From positions 1 through 35,338 of the forward strand of contig JAKDLH010000007.1 of assembly GCA_030452945.1 (NCBI GenBank): a stretch of DNA of 35,338 nt, in the 5' to 3' direction. This DNA is from Microlunatus sp. GTDB taxonomy: Bacteria; Actinomycetota; Actinomycetes; Propionibacteriales; Propionibacteriaceae. The stretch's first letter is position 1, and every line of letters begins with the position of its first letter. Shown in pieces: positions 8,161 to 15,836 of the stretch. A program made the position numbers and the translations under genes. The notes below the pieces were generated by a model. The model was given only the letters and a program-made list of their open reading frames with translations. It was not told the DNA's origin and did no database searches.

Positions 8161-9277
8161 CCGAACCCAGACTCAGCCCACGGTGGTCGGCCAGCCGTTC
8201 CGCCTGCTCGGTGAGCCGCTGCCGGGAGACCGCCCGAGAGCGCCATTGCTCGACCTCCAGGTCGAGCTTCTTGCCCTTGGCCCGGGGCCGCCACGAGCCG
8301 GCGATCTCGCCGTCGACCAGCAGCGACCCCGGCCGACCCAGCATCGGCCACAGCTGCTTGCGGTGAGCGGTATCCGGCACCAGCAGCTCGCGGTCCTTGC
8401 CTTGCGCCAGCAGGTCGTAGGGTCCGAGCAGCCGGACCACCGGCTCCGGTTCGGCGACCTCCCCGACCAGCCACTTCCGCTTGCCGTCGACCCTGACCTC
8501 GATCGCGTCGTCCGGCCAGTGCGCTTTGATCACAGTGGCGGTGGTGTCCAGGAAGCCCGCCACGTCGGCCGGGGTGGCCGGGCCGAGCAGCCGCAGATAC
8601 CCGCGGATCGGCTGCAAATGCTTCGGGGCGGAGTCCGGGTCTGACGCGGGTCCGGCCGGTCGCTGTGGCCACCCGGGGATCCGGCGCAGCACCGGCGGCG
8701 AGGTCGCCGGCTCGATCTCCAGACCGCCGAACAGTGCCGCCATCCGAAACAGCGACTCCGGAACGTGAGTGGCGTGGCACGGTCGACACCATGCACCGTA
8801 GGCCGCGGGCAGCTGCTCGGTCACCGCGGCGGACAGCTCCCCCTTTGCGGTCGGTTTGCCCACCCGTCGGCGCATGACCTTGGCGACCTCTGCGACTGCC
8901 GCCTCCGCGTCGACGCCTTGCGTGGCCAGGTGCTTCGCTGCACCGACCATCCGTCGACCGGCGTCGTCGTCGTCGAACGGCGAGGTCGCCTTCATCACGT
9001 CGGCGATCTCGGCGCGCCGGTAGTAGTGCGGCGAGACGCGCACGGTCCAGGCGAGGACCAGGTCGTCGGTGTCGGCGAGCGCAACGGGTGAGCTGATGGG
9101 CACGCCACGGTTGGCCAGGGCCCAGCTGGCGGCGTCCCGGCCGGAATCCTGCACACCGAGATCCAACACGGCCGCATCGGTCACCGAGCGGGCTGGCCCG
9201 GGTTCCCGGTCCAATTGCTGGGCGGCGATCCGATGCCTGATCACCTGATCCCGAGTGAGATTCATGGACCTCATCAT
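8144..9277 (-). CDS. winged-helix DNA-binding protein, HTH_42 / AlkZ-YcaQ-like
   Basis: A protein of 377 residues, typical in length. The N-terminus RDQVIRHRIAAQQLDRE is the helical block with which HTH_42 proteins begin, and the conserved C-terminal block LLGPYDLLAQGKDRELLVPD, then LLVDGEIAGSWRPRAKGKKL, is diagnostic. Characterised relatives (AlkZ, YcaQ) are DNA glycosylases that excise bulky alkylated bases or unhook interstrand crosslinks; many actinobacterial paralogues are uncharacterised, so glycosylase activity here is inferred. It converges on ligD with a 17-nt overlap, placing two DNA-repair-type genes side by side. ATG 9277 is followed in frame by ATG at 9274 and 9265; the last begins MNLTRDQ and is an equally good start. 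Confidence 0.8.
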   Translation of the reverse strand: MMRSMNLTRDQVIRHRIAAQQLDREPGPARSVTDAAVLDLGVQDSGRDAASWALANRGVPISSPVALADTDDLVLAWTVRVSPHYYRRAEIADVMKATSPFDDDDAGRRMVGAAKHLATQGVDAEAAVAEVAKVMRRRVGKPTAKGELSAAVTEQLPAAYGAWCRPCHATHVPESLFRMAALFGGLEIEPATSPPVLRRIPGWPQRPAGPASDPDSAPKHLQPIRGYLRLLGPATPADVAGFLDTTATVIKAHWPDDAIEVRVDGKRKWLVGEVAEPEPVVRLLGPYDLLAQGKDRELLVPDTAHRKQLWPMLGRPGSLLVDGEIAGSWRPRAKGKKLDLEVEQWRSRAVSRQRLTEQAERLADHRGLSLGSVSPPS

Positions 9278-9301
9278 GGATCACGGGACCGACAGTCCAG
9301 G

Positions 9302-9307
9302 TAGCCT
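9302..9307 (+). promoter_or_regulatory. -10 element upstream of the serine hydrolase gene
   Basis: TAGCCT, identical to the element before ligD and in the same gtagcctga context, lies 8 nt before a GTG at 9316 and 37 nt before the hydrolase ATG. It fits the TANNNT -10 pattern; no clear -35 was seen. Confidence 0.4.
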
Positions 9308-9315
9308 GACCCCTC

Positions 9316-9348
9316 GTGACGGCCGGTGAGCGAGGACTGCGGCGATGA
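9316..9348 (+). CDS. possible 10-codon leaderless leader ORF
   Basis: GTG 9316 opens a ten-codon frame (VTAGERGLRR, Arg-rich at its end) whose TGA at 9346-9348 overlaps the ATG of the serine hydrolase at 9345 as ATGA. With the -10 at 9302-9307 this GTG sits at or near the expected transcription start, so it could be translated as a leaderless peptide that couples ribosomes into the hydrolase gene. The geometry is seen directly; that it is translated is inference. Confidence 0.35.
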   Translation: MTAGERGLRR

Positions 9349-10550
9349 TCGGGTCGGGGCCGAGCCGGCCGCCGTTTCCGGTCACCCTGGACAACTGGCA
9401 ATCGGCAGGACAGTTGGAGTGGACGTTCCAGCACATGGCCGAGATCTTTGCCACGGCACCCATTGCGCGAGGCACCGACCCCGCCCCGGGTATCGGTCGG
9501 GTCGCGTACGGACCCGAGGTGCTGCCGGTCGACCGGGCTGACGGTCAGCTGGTCTCGGTGGGCACCGTCATGGCCCAGACAAATACCGACGGCTGGCTCG
9601 TGCTCCATGATCATCTGCACTACGGACCGTCGATCTACGTGGAGCGCTACTTCTCGACGATGGGGCCGGCCAGCCTGCATCTGCTGATGTCGGTGACCAA
9701 GTCGGTCCTCAGCATGGTCACCGGATCGCTCGTCGGGCAGGGAGTGATCGATACCGAAGCCCCCCTCACCTACTACCTCCCGGTGCTTCAGGAGTCCGGC
9801 TACGCCGGTGCGACCGTCCGCCAACTGCTGGACATGCGGTCCGGCATCGGCTTCTCCGAGGACTACCTGGATCCCACGGCCGAGGTCCGGATGTTGGAGC
9901 AAGCATTCGGGTGGGCACCCCGGCTCTCCCCCGACGTGCCCGGCACACTGCGGGAGTTCCTGCTCACGCTGCGCCAGAGCACCAGCCACGGCGGTCCGTT
10001 CTCCTACCGCTCCTGCGAGACCGACGTTCTCGGCTGGGTGATCGAGGCGGCCACCGGTCGGCGGTTTGCCGATCTCGCCAGCGAGCTCGTCTGGTCCCGG
10101 ATCGGGGCCGAGTTCGACGCCAACATCGGTGTCGACGCCGAAGGCAGCGCGATGTACGACGGGGGCATGTCGGCCACCCTCGGCGACCTCGCCCGCTTCG
10201 GACTGACGATCTTGCGCGGCGGCGCCTCGATCACCCAAAACCAGGTGGTGCCTCAGTGGTGGGTGGAAGACAGTTTCATCGGCGGTCCGGACTCACGACA
10301 GGCGTTCGCTCATTCGCCGGACGACACCCGAATGCCCGGCGGGTTCTATCGCAACCAGTTCTGGATTCCCGATGGGGATCGCCCGGTGTTGCTCTGCCTG
10401 GGCATCCACGGCCAGATGATCTACGTCAATCGCGGAGCTCGGGTGGTGGCGGTCAAGCTCTCCTCCTGGCCGACCCCGCAGGACGCCTGGAAGCTGTTTT
10501 CGACCGTTGCCGCCTTCGACGCCATCAGCGCGGATCTGGCGGGCCATTGA
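9345..10550 (+). CDS. serine hydrolase, beta-lactamase fold (class C / 6-aminohexanoate-dimer-hydrolase-like)
   Basis: A protein of 401 residues without a signal peptide, so probably cytoplasmic. SVTKSV gives the SxxK motif (S116 nucleophile, K119), and YRSCETD (Y221) replaces the YxN motif. GIHGQMIYV near residue 350 corresponds to the KTG-like strand. This pattern resembles nylon-oligomer hydrolase (NylB) and related esterases/amidases rather than true beta-lactamases. Start ATG 9345 has AGGA 8 nt upstream. It lies 58 nt before the amine oxidase gene and may be cotranscribed with it, but a small hairpin intervenes. The substrate is unknown. Confidence 0.88.
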   Translation: MIGSGPSRPPFPVTLDNWQSAGQLEWTFQHMAEIFATAPIARGTDPAPGIGRVAYGPEVLPVDRADGQLVSVGTVMAQTNTDGWLVLHDHLHYGPSIYVERYFSTMGPASLHLLMSVTKSVLSMVTGSLVGQGVIDTEAPLTYYLPVLQESGYAGATVRQLLDMRSGIGFSEDYLDPTAEVRMLEQAFGWAPRLSPDVPGTLREFLLTLRQSTSHGGPFSYRSCETDVLGWVIEAATGRRFADLASELVWSRIGAEFDANIGVDAEGSAMYDGGMSATLGDLARFGLTILRGGASITQNQVVPQWWVEDSFIGGPDSRQAFAHSPDDTRMPGGFYRNQFWIPDGDRPVLLCLGIHGQMIYVNRGARVVAVKLSSWPTPQDAWKLFSTVAAFDAISADLAGH

Positions 10551-10551
10551 C

Positions 10552-10565
10552 CGCCGGCACCGGCG
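10552..10565 (+). terminator. small GC hairpin after the serine hydrolase gene
   Basis: cgccg and cggcg are separated by gcac, directly after the hydrolase stop codon. The stem is only 5 bp with no T-run, so it may attenuate rather than stop transcription, or be chance in GC-rich DNA. A TTGACA hexamer follows at 10566-10571, but I found no matching -10. Confidence 0.2.
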
Positions 10566-10608
10566 TTGACACGATGAGCCTCAATCGACCGCTGAGGAGG
10601 CGTTGACC

Positions 10609-12591
10609 ATGTCCGCACACCCGCTCGATCCACTTGCGGAGGATGAGTTTCGCTCCACCGCGGCCATCCTTCGTCGAGACAAGGAAGTGTCGAACGGCTG
10701 GCGATTCGCCTCGATCGAACTGGCGGAGCCACCGAAGGCGACAGTCAAGGGGTGGCGCAGCGGCGACCCGATCCCCCGGAAGTCGCTTTCGGTGCTGTGG
10801 CAGAAGGCCACCAACGACACGTACGAGGCGGTCGTCGACTTGGTCGGCGAGACGGTCGAGTCGTGGACCCACATCCCCGGCGTCTGCCCCAACTTCACCG
10901 TCGACGAATACCACGAGATCGATGACGTGATGCACGCGCACGCCGGGGTGAAACAGGCGCTGGCCGCCCGCGGCATCACCGACTTGTCCCTGGTGCTGTT
11001 CGACGTCTGGACCTACGGCAAAGCCGTGATGCCCGAGCAGTGGCGGGATCGCCGGCTCGGCTGGTGCGACATCTGGGTGCGGTCCACGCCGGGCGGAAAC
11101 CCGTACGCTCATCCGGTTTCCGGTCTCAAGATCATCGTGGACATGAACACCACCGAGGTCCTCGAGATCGAGGACCAGCACGACTTCGGACTACCCGAGG
11201 TCCGGGCGGAGTACGACCCCGCGGTGACCGGCGTCGAAGAACGCACCGACCTCAAGCCGCTGGAGATCACCCAGCCCGAGGGGGTCTCGTTCAGCCTGGA
11301 CGGCAACGAGCTGCGGTGGCAGAACTGGACGATGAGGCTGGGCTTCAACTACCGCGAGGGCCCGATCATCCACCAGGTGAGCTTCGAGGACCCGATCAGC
11401 GGCGAGAAGCGCGATGTCGCCTACCGGATGTCGTTCGCCGAGATGGTCGTGCCGTACCGCGACCCCGGACCCGACCACTTCCGACGCACCGCCTTCGACA
11501 TCGGCGAGTGGGGTCTCGGCTACATGACCACCTCGCTGGAGTTGGGTTGCGACTGCCTCGGCGAGATTGTCTACGCCGACGCGGTGGTGCCGGACTCGGC
11601 CGGTGAACCGGAGGTGATCAAGCAGGCGATCTGTCTGCACGAAGAGGACAACGCCGTGCTGTGGAAGCACGTCGACGCCGAAACCGGCGCCCAGGTGCGC
11701 CGGATGCGTCGGATGGTCGTCTCCGCGCATGCCACCGTGGCCAACTACGAATACCTGATCTACTGGCGCTTCTACCAAGACGGCAACATCGAGTGCGAGG
11801 TCCGGGCCACCGGACTGATGGTCACCACCCCGCTGGAGAACGACGGCGACTCCTCCCCGTGGGGCACCACCGTGGACACGCGCACCTATGCCCCGTTCCA
11901 TCAGCACTTCTTGATCGCGAAGCTCGATCTCGACATCGACGGCGAGGAGAACACCGTCGTCGAGGTCGACTCGGTCGTCGCGCCGACCGACGAGTCGAAC
12001 CCTCTCGGCATCGCCCTGACGACCCAGACCACCACCATCGCCTCGGAGAGCCAGTCCGGGCGTGACTACAACTGGGAGACCCAACGGGCCTGGAAGGTGC
12101 TCAATCCGACCAAGAAAAACCGGCACGGCGCCCACCCCGCGTACAAGATCGTGCCGGGTGCGGCCATCCCCGCGATGGTGGACGAGTCGTCTCCAATCTT
12201 CCAGCGGGCATCGGTGATCGGACACCAGCTGTGGGTGACCGCCCAGGACGACAAGGAACGTTGGCCGGCCGGCGACTATCCCACCCAGTCCGAATCCGAT
12301 CTGACCGCCGGTCCGGAGCCGCATCAGCAAGGGATCCGCCGGTGGATCGCCGACGACGCGCCGTTGGAGGGCACCGACGTAGTGCTCTGGTATGTCTTCG
12401 GCATCCACCACATCACCCGGGTGGAGGATTGGCCCATCATGCCCTCGGACACGATCTCGTTCTGGTTGAAGCCCTTCGGGTTCTTCGACGCCAACCCGGC
12501 GATGGACGCGCCGAGCACCAAGGGCGGCCACTGCCATCCCGAGAATGATTCCCATCCCGAGAATCACGGCCACCCCGGCCATCACCAGTAA
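10609..12591 (+). CDS. copper-containing primary-amine oxidase with His-rich tail
   Basis: 660 residues, the usual size. It oxidises primary amines to aldehydes with release of ammonia and H2O2, using topaquinone made from an active-site tyrosine. TVANYEY carries that tyrosine at Y380. The catalytic-base aspartate is D297 in FDIGEW. Copper ligands are H431 and H433 (FHQH) and H601 (HHITRVEDWP). The block CLGEIVY and CLHEEDNAVLWKH is also typical. All key residues are present, so it should be active. No signal peptide is seen. ATG 10609 is chosen because GAGGAGG ends 8 nt upstream; a TTG two codons earlier is also open. The C-terminus after residue 640 is an unusual His/Pro/Glu/Asn-rich tail that could bind copper. 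The neighbouring ureohydrolase suggests polyamine or agmatine-related substrates. Confidence 0.95.
   Translation: MSAHPLDPLAEDEFRSTAAILRRDKEVSNGWRFASIELAEPPKATVKGWRSGDPIPRKSLSVLWQKATNDTYEAVVDLVGETVESWTHIPGVCPNFTVDEYHEIDDVMHAHAGVKQALAARGITDLSLVLFDVWTYGKAVMPEQWRDRRLGWCDIWVRSTPGGNPYAHPVSGLKIIVDMNTTEVLEIEDQHDFGLPEVRAEYDPAVTGVEERTDLKPLEITQPEGVSFSLDGNELRWQNWTMRLGFNYREGPIIHQVSFEDPISGEKRDVAYRMSFAEMVVPYRDPGPDHFRRTAFDIGEWGLGYMTTSLELGCDCLGEIVYADAVVPDSAGEPEVIKQAICLHEEDNAVLWKHVDAETGAQVRRMRRMVVSAHATVANYEYLIYWRFYQDGNIECEVRATGLMVTTPLENDGDSSPWGTTVDTRTYAPFHQHFLIAKLDLDIDGEENTVVEVDSVVAPTDESNPLGIALTTQTTTIASESQSGRDYNWETQRAWKVLNPTKKNRHGAHPAYKIVPGAAIPAMVDESSPIFQRASVIGHQLWVTAQDDKERWPAGDYPTQSESDLTAGPEPHQQGIRRWIADDAPLEGTDVVLWYVFGIHHITRVEDWPIMPSDTISFWLKPFGFFDANPAMDAPSTKGGHCHPENDSHPENHGHPGHHQ
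12535..12564 (+). repeat. 18-bp-period tandem repeat in the amine oxidase His-rich tail
   Basis: catcccgagaat occurs at 12535-12546 and again at 12553-12564. It encodes a repeated HPEN unit in the His-rich C-terminus, suggesting the tail grew by local duplication. Confidence 0.7.
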
Positions 12592-12618
12592 GCTGACGAG
12601 TTCGGAGAGGCTCCGCCC

Positions 12619-13713
12619 ATGACCAGGTACGGCGCGCAGTTCGGCCCCGACATCACGTTCCTCGGCGTCCGCCGCTGCGATCTGGACGAACCCGAGACCT
12701 ACGCCGACGCCGACGTGGTGATTCTGGGTGGACCGTTCGACGGGGGTACCTCCTACCGGTCCGGCACGAGGTTCGGACCGCAGGCGATCCGGATGACCGA
12801 CTACCTGCCCCACGACGGCTCTCGACCGTCGCTGGCCCTGCGCACCGACGGGCTGACCGACCTGACCGTCTACGACGCCGGCGATGTCGAGATGCCGCCC
12901 GGAAACATCGAGGTGGCCCTGCCCGCCCTGGAGGCGGCGGTGGAGAAGGTGGTGCGGGCCGGGGCGATTCCGGTCACGCTGGGAGGTGATCACTCGATCG
13001 CTTTCCCCGACGCCAAGGGATGCGCCAACGTGCTCGGCCATGGCCGCGTGTCGATGATCCATTTCGACGCCCACGCCGACACCGGGGACATCGAGTTCGG
13101 CTCCTTGTGGGGACACGGCCAGCCGATGCGACGGCTGATCGAGTCCGGAGCCCTCCGCGGTGACCGGTTCCTCCAGATCGGTCTGCGCGGCTACTGGCCG
13201 CCGCCGGACACGCTGGACTGGATGGCGGCCCAGAACATGCGTTCCTACGAGATGACCGAGATCGTGCATCGAGGACTCGCCGAGTGTTTGAGCGAGGCGT
13301 TCACCATCGCTACCGACGAGTGCGAGGGCGTCTTCTTGTCGGTCGACATCGACGTCTGCGACCCCAGTCACGCGCCGGGCACCGGCACCCCCGAGCCGGG
13401 CGGTCTCTCGGCCCGGCAACTGCTCGACGCCGTTCGCCGAATCTGCCTGGAGCTACCGGTGGTCGGCGTCGACGTGGTGGAGGTGAGCCCGCCGTACGAT
13501 CACGCCGACATCACCGCCGCCCTGGCCAACCGGGTCGTGCTGGAGGCCTTGTCGGCCATCGCCCGGAAACGACGAGACGAGCAGGACGGCACCCGATGGA
13601 ATCCGGCGCTGCCGCTGCTCAGCGAACGGAGCGCGCCCATCCCGCAAGGCGAGATCAGGGGCCATCACCACACCCATCTGGGCCACCACCCCGACGAGGA
13701 AACGAGCCGGTGA
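12619..13713 (+). CDS. agmatinase-family ureohydrolase with His-rich tail
   Basis: 364 residues. The binuclear manganese site motifs of the arginase/agmatinase family are complete: GGDHS (about residue 122), FDAHADT (about 150) and SVDIDVCDPSHAPGTGTPEP (about 240-260). Members hydrolyse agmatine, guanidinobutyrate, guanidinopropionate or related guanidino compounds to an amine plus urea. The sequence does not settle which. It starts 27 nt after the amine oxidase, so its amine product could be the oxidase substrate (agmatine to putrescine to aminobutanal is one possibility). The last 18 residues include GHHHTHLGHH, a second His-rich tail in this operon. Its stop overlaps the next start as GTGA. 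Confidence 0.92.
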   Translation: MTRYGAQFGPDITFLGVRRCDLDEPETYADADVVILGGPFDGGTSYRSGTRFGPQAIRMTDYLPHDGSRPSLALRTDGLTDLTVYDAGDVEMPPGNIEVALPALEAAVEKVVRAGAIPVTLGGDHSIAFPDAKGCANVLGHGRVSMIHFDAHADTGDIEFGSLWGHGQPMRRLIESGALRGDRFLQIGLRGYWPPPDTLDWMAAQNMRSYEMTEIVHRGLAECLSEAFTIATDECEGVFLSVDIDVCDPSHAPGTGTPEPGGLSARQLLDAVRRICLELPVVGVDVVEVSPPYDHADITAALANRVVLEALSAIARKRRDEQDGTRWNPALPLLSERSAPIPQGEIRGHHHTHLGHHPDEETSR

Positions 13714-15263
13714 GCGATCCTGAGATCGAGTCCACGTTGGGCGACGAGGTCACGCTCGGCAACCGGGCCGCGTACGGACCGGCCGACGACCGCCAGCCCC
13801 GGCCGCTGCGCAACATGTCGGAAGTGCGGCACTATTTCCGCACCAACGAGGTCCCCATCTTCTTCGTCGGGGCGACCCCGTACAACCTGCTCGGCCTGGA
13901 CCGCTGGGTGCGGAACTTCTCCTACATCGTCTACTACGACGGCTGGGATGGCGCCCACCCGCGGGTGTTCACGCCCAAGCGCAAGCCCTACCTCGAGTTC
14001 GAGTCCGGCGAGGACGTCAACAACTGGCTGCTCGCCAACGCCGAGGTGATCGCCCACATCGACAGCCGACGGGTGTCGGGAGCCCGGCCCAAGCTGGCGA
14101 TGGTGTTCTTCGACGCCGAGACCGAGCGGATCTGCGCCGAACTGGGCTACGAACTGATTCTGCCCTCGGCCGCGCTCCGCGAGTACCTGGACTCCAAGCT
14201 GGTCACGACCCGGCTCGGCGACGACGTGGGCGCTCCCAGCGTGCCGAACATCCTGACCACGGTGGCCGACTACGACGACTTGGTCCGCAGGTCGACCGAG
14301 GCCGGTCTGGGCACTGACCTGGTCGTGCAGACCGCGTACGGCGACTCGGGCAAGACGACTTTCTTCATCGACGACGAGGCCGGCTGGAAGTCCCACGCCA
14401 AGGAGATCGTCGGGCAGGAAGTCAAGGTGATGAAGCGGATCAACAACCGCCCGATCGCCGTCGAGGCCGTGCTGACCCGCAACGGGACCATCGTCGGACC
14501 CTTCATGACCGAACTCACCGGGCACCCCGAGCTCACGCCGTACCGCGGTGGCTGGTGCGGCAACGAGATGTTCCCCGACGTGCTGGACGACGACCTGCGC
14601 CGACGGGCCGCCGACCTGGTGCGCCGGCTCGGCCACCGGCTCGGCCAGGAGGGCTACCGCGGGTTCTTCGAGGTCGACGTGCTCGTCGACCTCGACGACG
14701 GGGAGTGCTACCTGGGCGAGCTGAACCCGCGGATCAGTGGTGCCTCGGCGATCACCAACGTGACCGCCGGCGCGTACGCCGACGTGCCGTTGTTCGCCTT
14801 CCATCTGCTGGAGTACGCGGGCGTGGAGTTCGAACTCGACGTCGAGGAGATCAATGAGCGCTGGAGAGAGCTGGCGGCGGTCGACCTGTGGAGCCAGATG
14901 GTGATCAAGGAGACCTCCCCGGTGGTCGAGTTGATCACCGGCTCCGCCCCGACCGGCCAGTACACCGTCGATCGCTTCGGCTCGTTGGTGTTCAAACGGG
15001 CAGCGCTGGACTGGCACCAGCTGCAGAACTCGGATGAAGCCTTCTTCCTGCGGATCTACGGGGCCGGCGACTATCGCTGGAAGGGAGCCGACCTGGGTGT
15101 GGTCGTGACCAAGGGCCGACTCCAGCACGCTGTCCACGACGGTCCGTACTCGCTGAGCATCCGGGCCAAGCATCTGATCGGGGCCATCCGCGAGCAGTAC
15201 GCCGGGCTCCCGTTGCGGGAAGTCAAATCGCCGGCGCCGTCGTCGAACAGCACGATGAAGTAG
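13710..15263 (+). CDS. ATP-grasp-fold carboxylate ligase of unknown specificity
   Basis: 517 residues from GTG 13710, which overlaps the ureohydrolase stop (GTGA) and has GAGGA upstream. The frame stays open further upstream, but that part is the shadow of the ureohydrolase. The C-terminal half has ATP-grasp features: a Lys/Glu-rich region with KRINNRPIAVEAVLTRNG, FFEVDVLVDLDDGECYLGEL, and the metal-binding E337-x-N339-P-R block followed by SGASAITN. Such enzymes form an acyl phosphate from a carboxylate and attack it with an amine or other nucleophile. Automated annotation may call it biotin carboxylase, but no carboxylase partner is nearby. The link to amine oxidase and ureohydrolase suggests it conjugates a polyamine, guanidino compound or their acid products. 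I do not recognise an exact characterised homologue. Confidence 0.75.
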   Translation: MSDPEIESTLGDEVTLGNRAAYGPADDRQPRPLRNMSEVRHYFRTNEVPIFFVGATPYNLLGLDRWVRNFSYIVYYDGWDGAHPRVFTPKRKPYLEFESGEDVNNWLLANAEVIAHIDSRRVSGARPKLAMVFFDAETERICAELGYELILPSAALREYLDSKLVTTRLGDDVGAPSVPNILTTVADYDDLVRRSTEAGLGTDLVVQTAYGDSGKTTFFIDDEAGWKSHAKEIVGQEVKVMKRINNRPIAVEAVLTRNGTIVGPFMTELTGHPELTPYRGGWCGNEMFPDVLDDDLRRRAADLVRRLGHRLGQEGYRGFFEVDVLVDLDDGECYLGELNPRISGASAITNVTAGAYADVPLFAFHLLEYAGVEFELDVEEINERWRELAAVDLWSQMVIKETSPVVELITGSAPTGQYTVDRFGSLVFKRAALDWHQLQNSDEAFFLRIYGAGDYRWKGADLGVVVTKGRLQHAVHDGPYSLSIRAKHLIGAIREQYAGLPLREVKSPAPSSNSTMK

Positions 15264-15311
15264 TGACCTACCCGCGAAACCACCCAGCCGACCTGTTGGG
15301 ATAGTCGGGGT

Positions 15312-15836
15312 ATGAGCGAGCTGACCGGACGCGTGTGGGAAGACTTCCAGCCGGGTGAGGTGATCTACCACCCGTTCGGCAAGACGGTCACCCAGGCCGA
15401 CAACCAGATGTTCACGCTGATGACGCAGAACGTCGCGAAGATCCACCTGGACGCCCACTACTGCTCCGGCACGGAGTTCGGGCGGCCCTTGGTGAACTCC
15501 ACGTTCACCCTGGCGCTGGTCACCGGACAGTCCACCGTGGACCTGTCGATGAACGTGTTCGCCAACCTCGGCTGGGACGATATTCGCACGCCGGCACCGG
15601 TGTTCGAAGGCGACACCATCCACGCGCGATCCAAGGTGCTGTCGGTCCGGACGTCGGCGTCGCGGCCGACGGTGGGCGTGGTGGTGGTCGGCACCGAGGG
15701 CTTCAACTCCGACGGCGTGGTGGTGATCAGCTTCCGGCGGACCCTGCTGGTCTACCGACGCGGTCACGTTCCCGAGGTCGTGTCACGGCGACCCGACGAG
15801 TCGAGCCTCCCCGAGGTCTCGGCGGAGCCGTCGTGA
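15312..15836 (+). CDS. MaoC-family hydratase (itaconyl/mesaconyl-CoA hydratase-like)
   Basis: 174 residues of hot-dog fold. VTQADNQMFTLMTQNVAKIH at about residues 29-48 carries the Asp and His positions of the MaoC hydratase site in the variant seen in mycobacterial Rv2499c-like proteins, rather than the classical R-hydratase 2 motif. FEGDTIHARSKVLSVRTS is the second typical block. It would hydrate an enoyl-CoA. The stop overlaps the CitE-like gene (GTGA at 15833), so the two are translationally coupled. This is the same partnership as in M. tuberculosis, where the pair serves itaconate and leucine breakdown. Confidence 0.85.
   Translation: MSELTGRVWEDFQPGEVIYHPFGKTVTQADNQMFTLMTQNVAKIHLDAHYCSGTEFGRPLVNSTFTLALVTGQSTVDLSMNVFANLGWDDIRTPAPVFEGDTIHARSKVLSVRTSASRPTVGVVVVGTEGFNSDGVVVISFRRTLLVYRRGHVPEVVSRRPDESSLPEVSAEPS

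Noticed and set aside
8064-10238. Long minus-strand frame spanning the AlkZ-like gene and the serine hydrolase
   Set aside because: It is out of frame with two well-supported genes and has no recognisable domain.
10566-10571. TTGACA hexamer upstream of the amine oxidase as a -35 element
   Set aside because: No acceptable -10 is found 16-19 nt downstream before the ribosome binding site, so I did not call a promoter.
11191-13419. Long minus-strand frame opposite amine oxidase and ureohydrolase
   Set aside because: Both sense genes keep all catalytic motifs; the antisense product is compositionally biased and motif-free.
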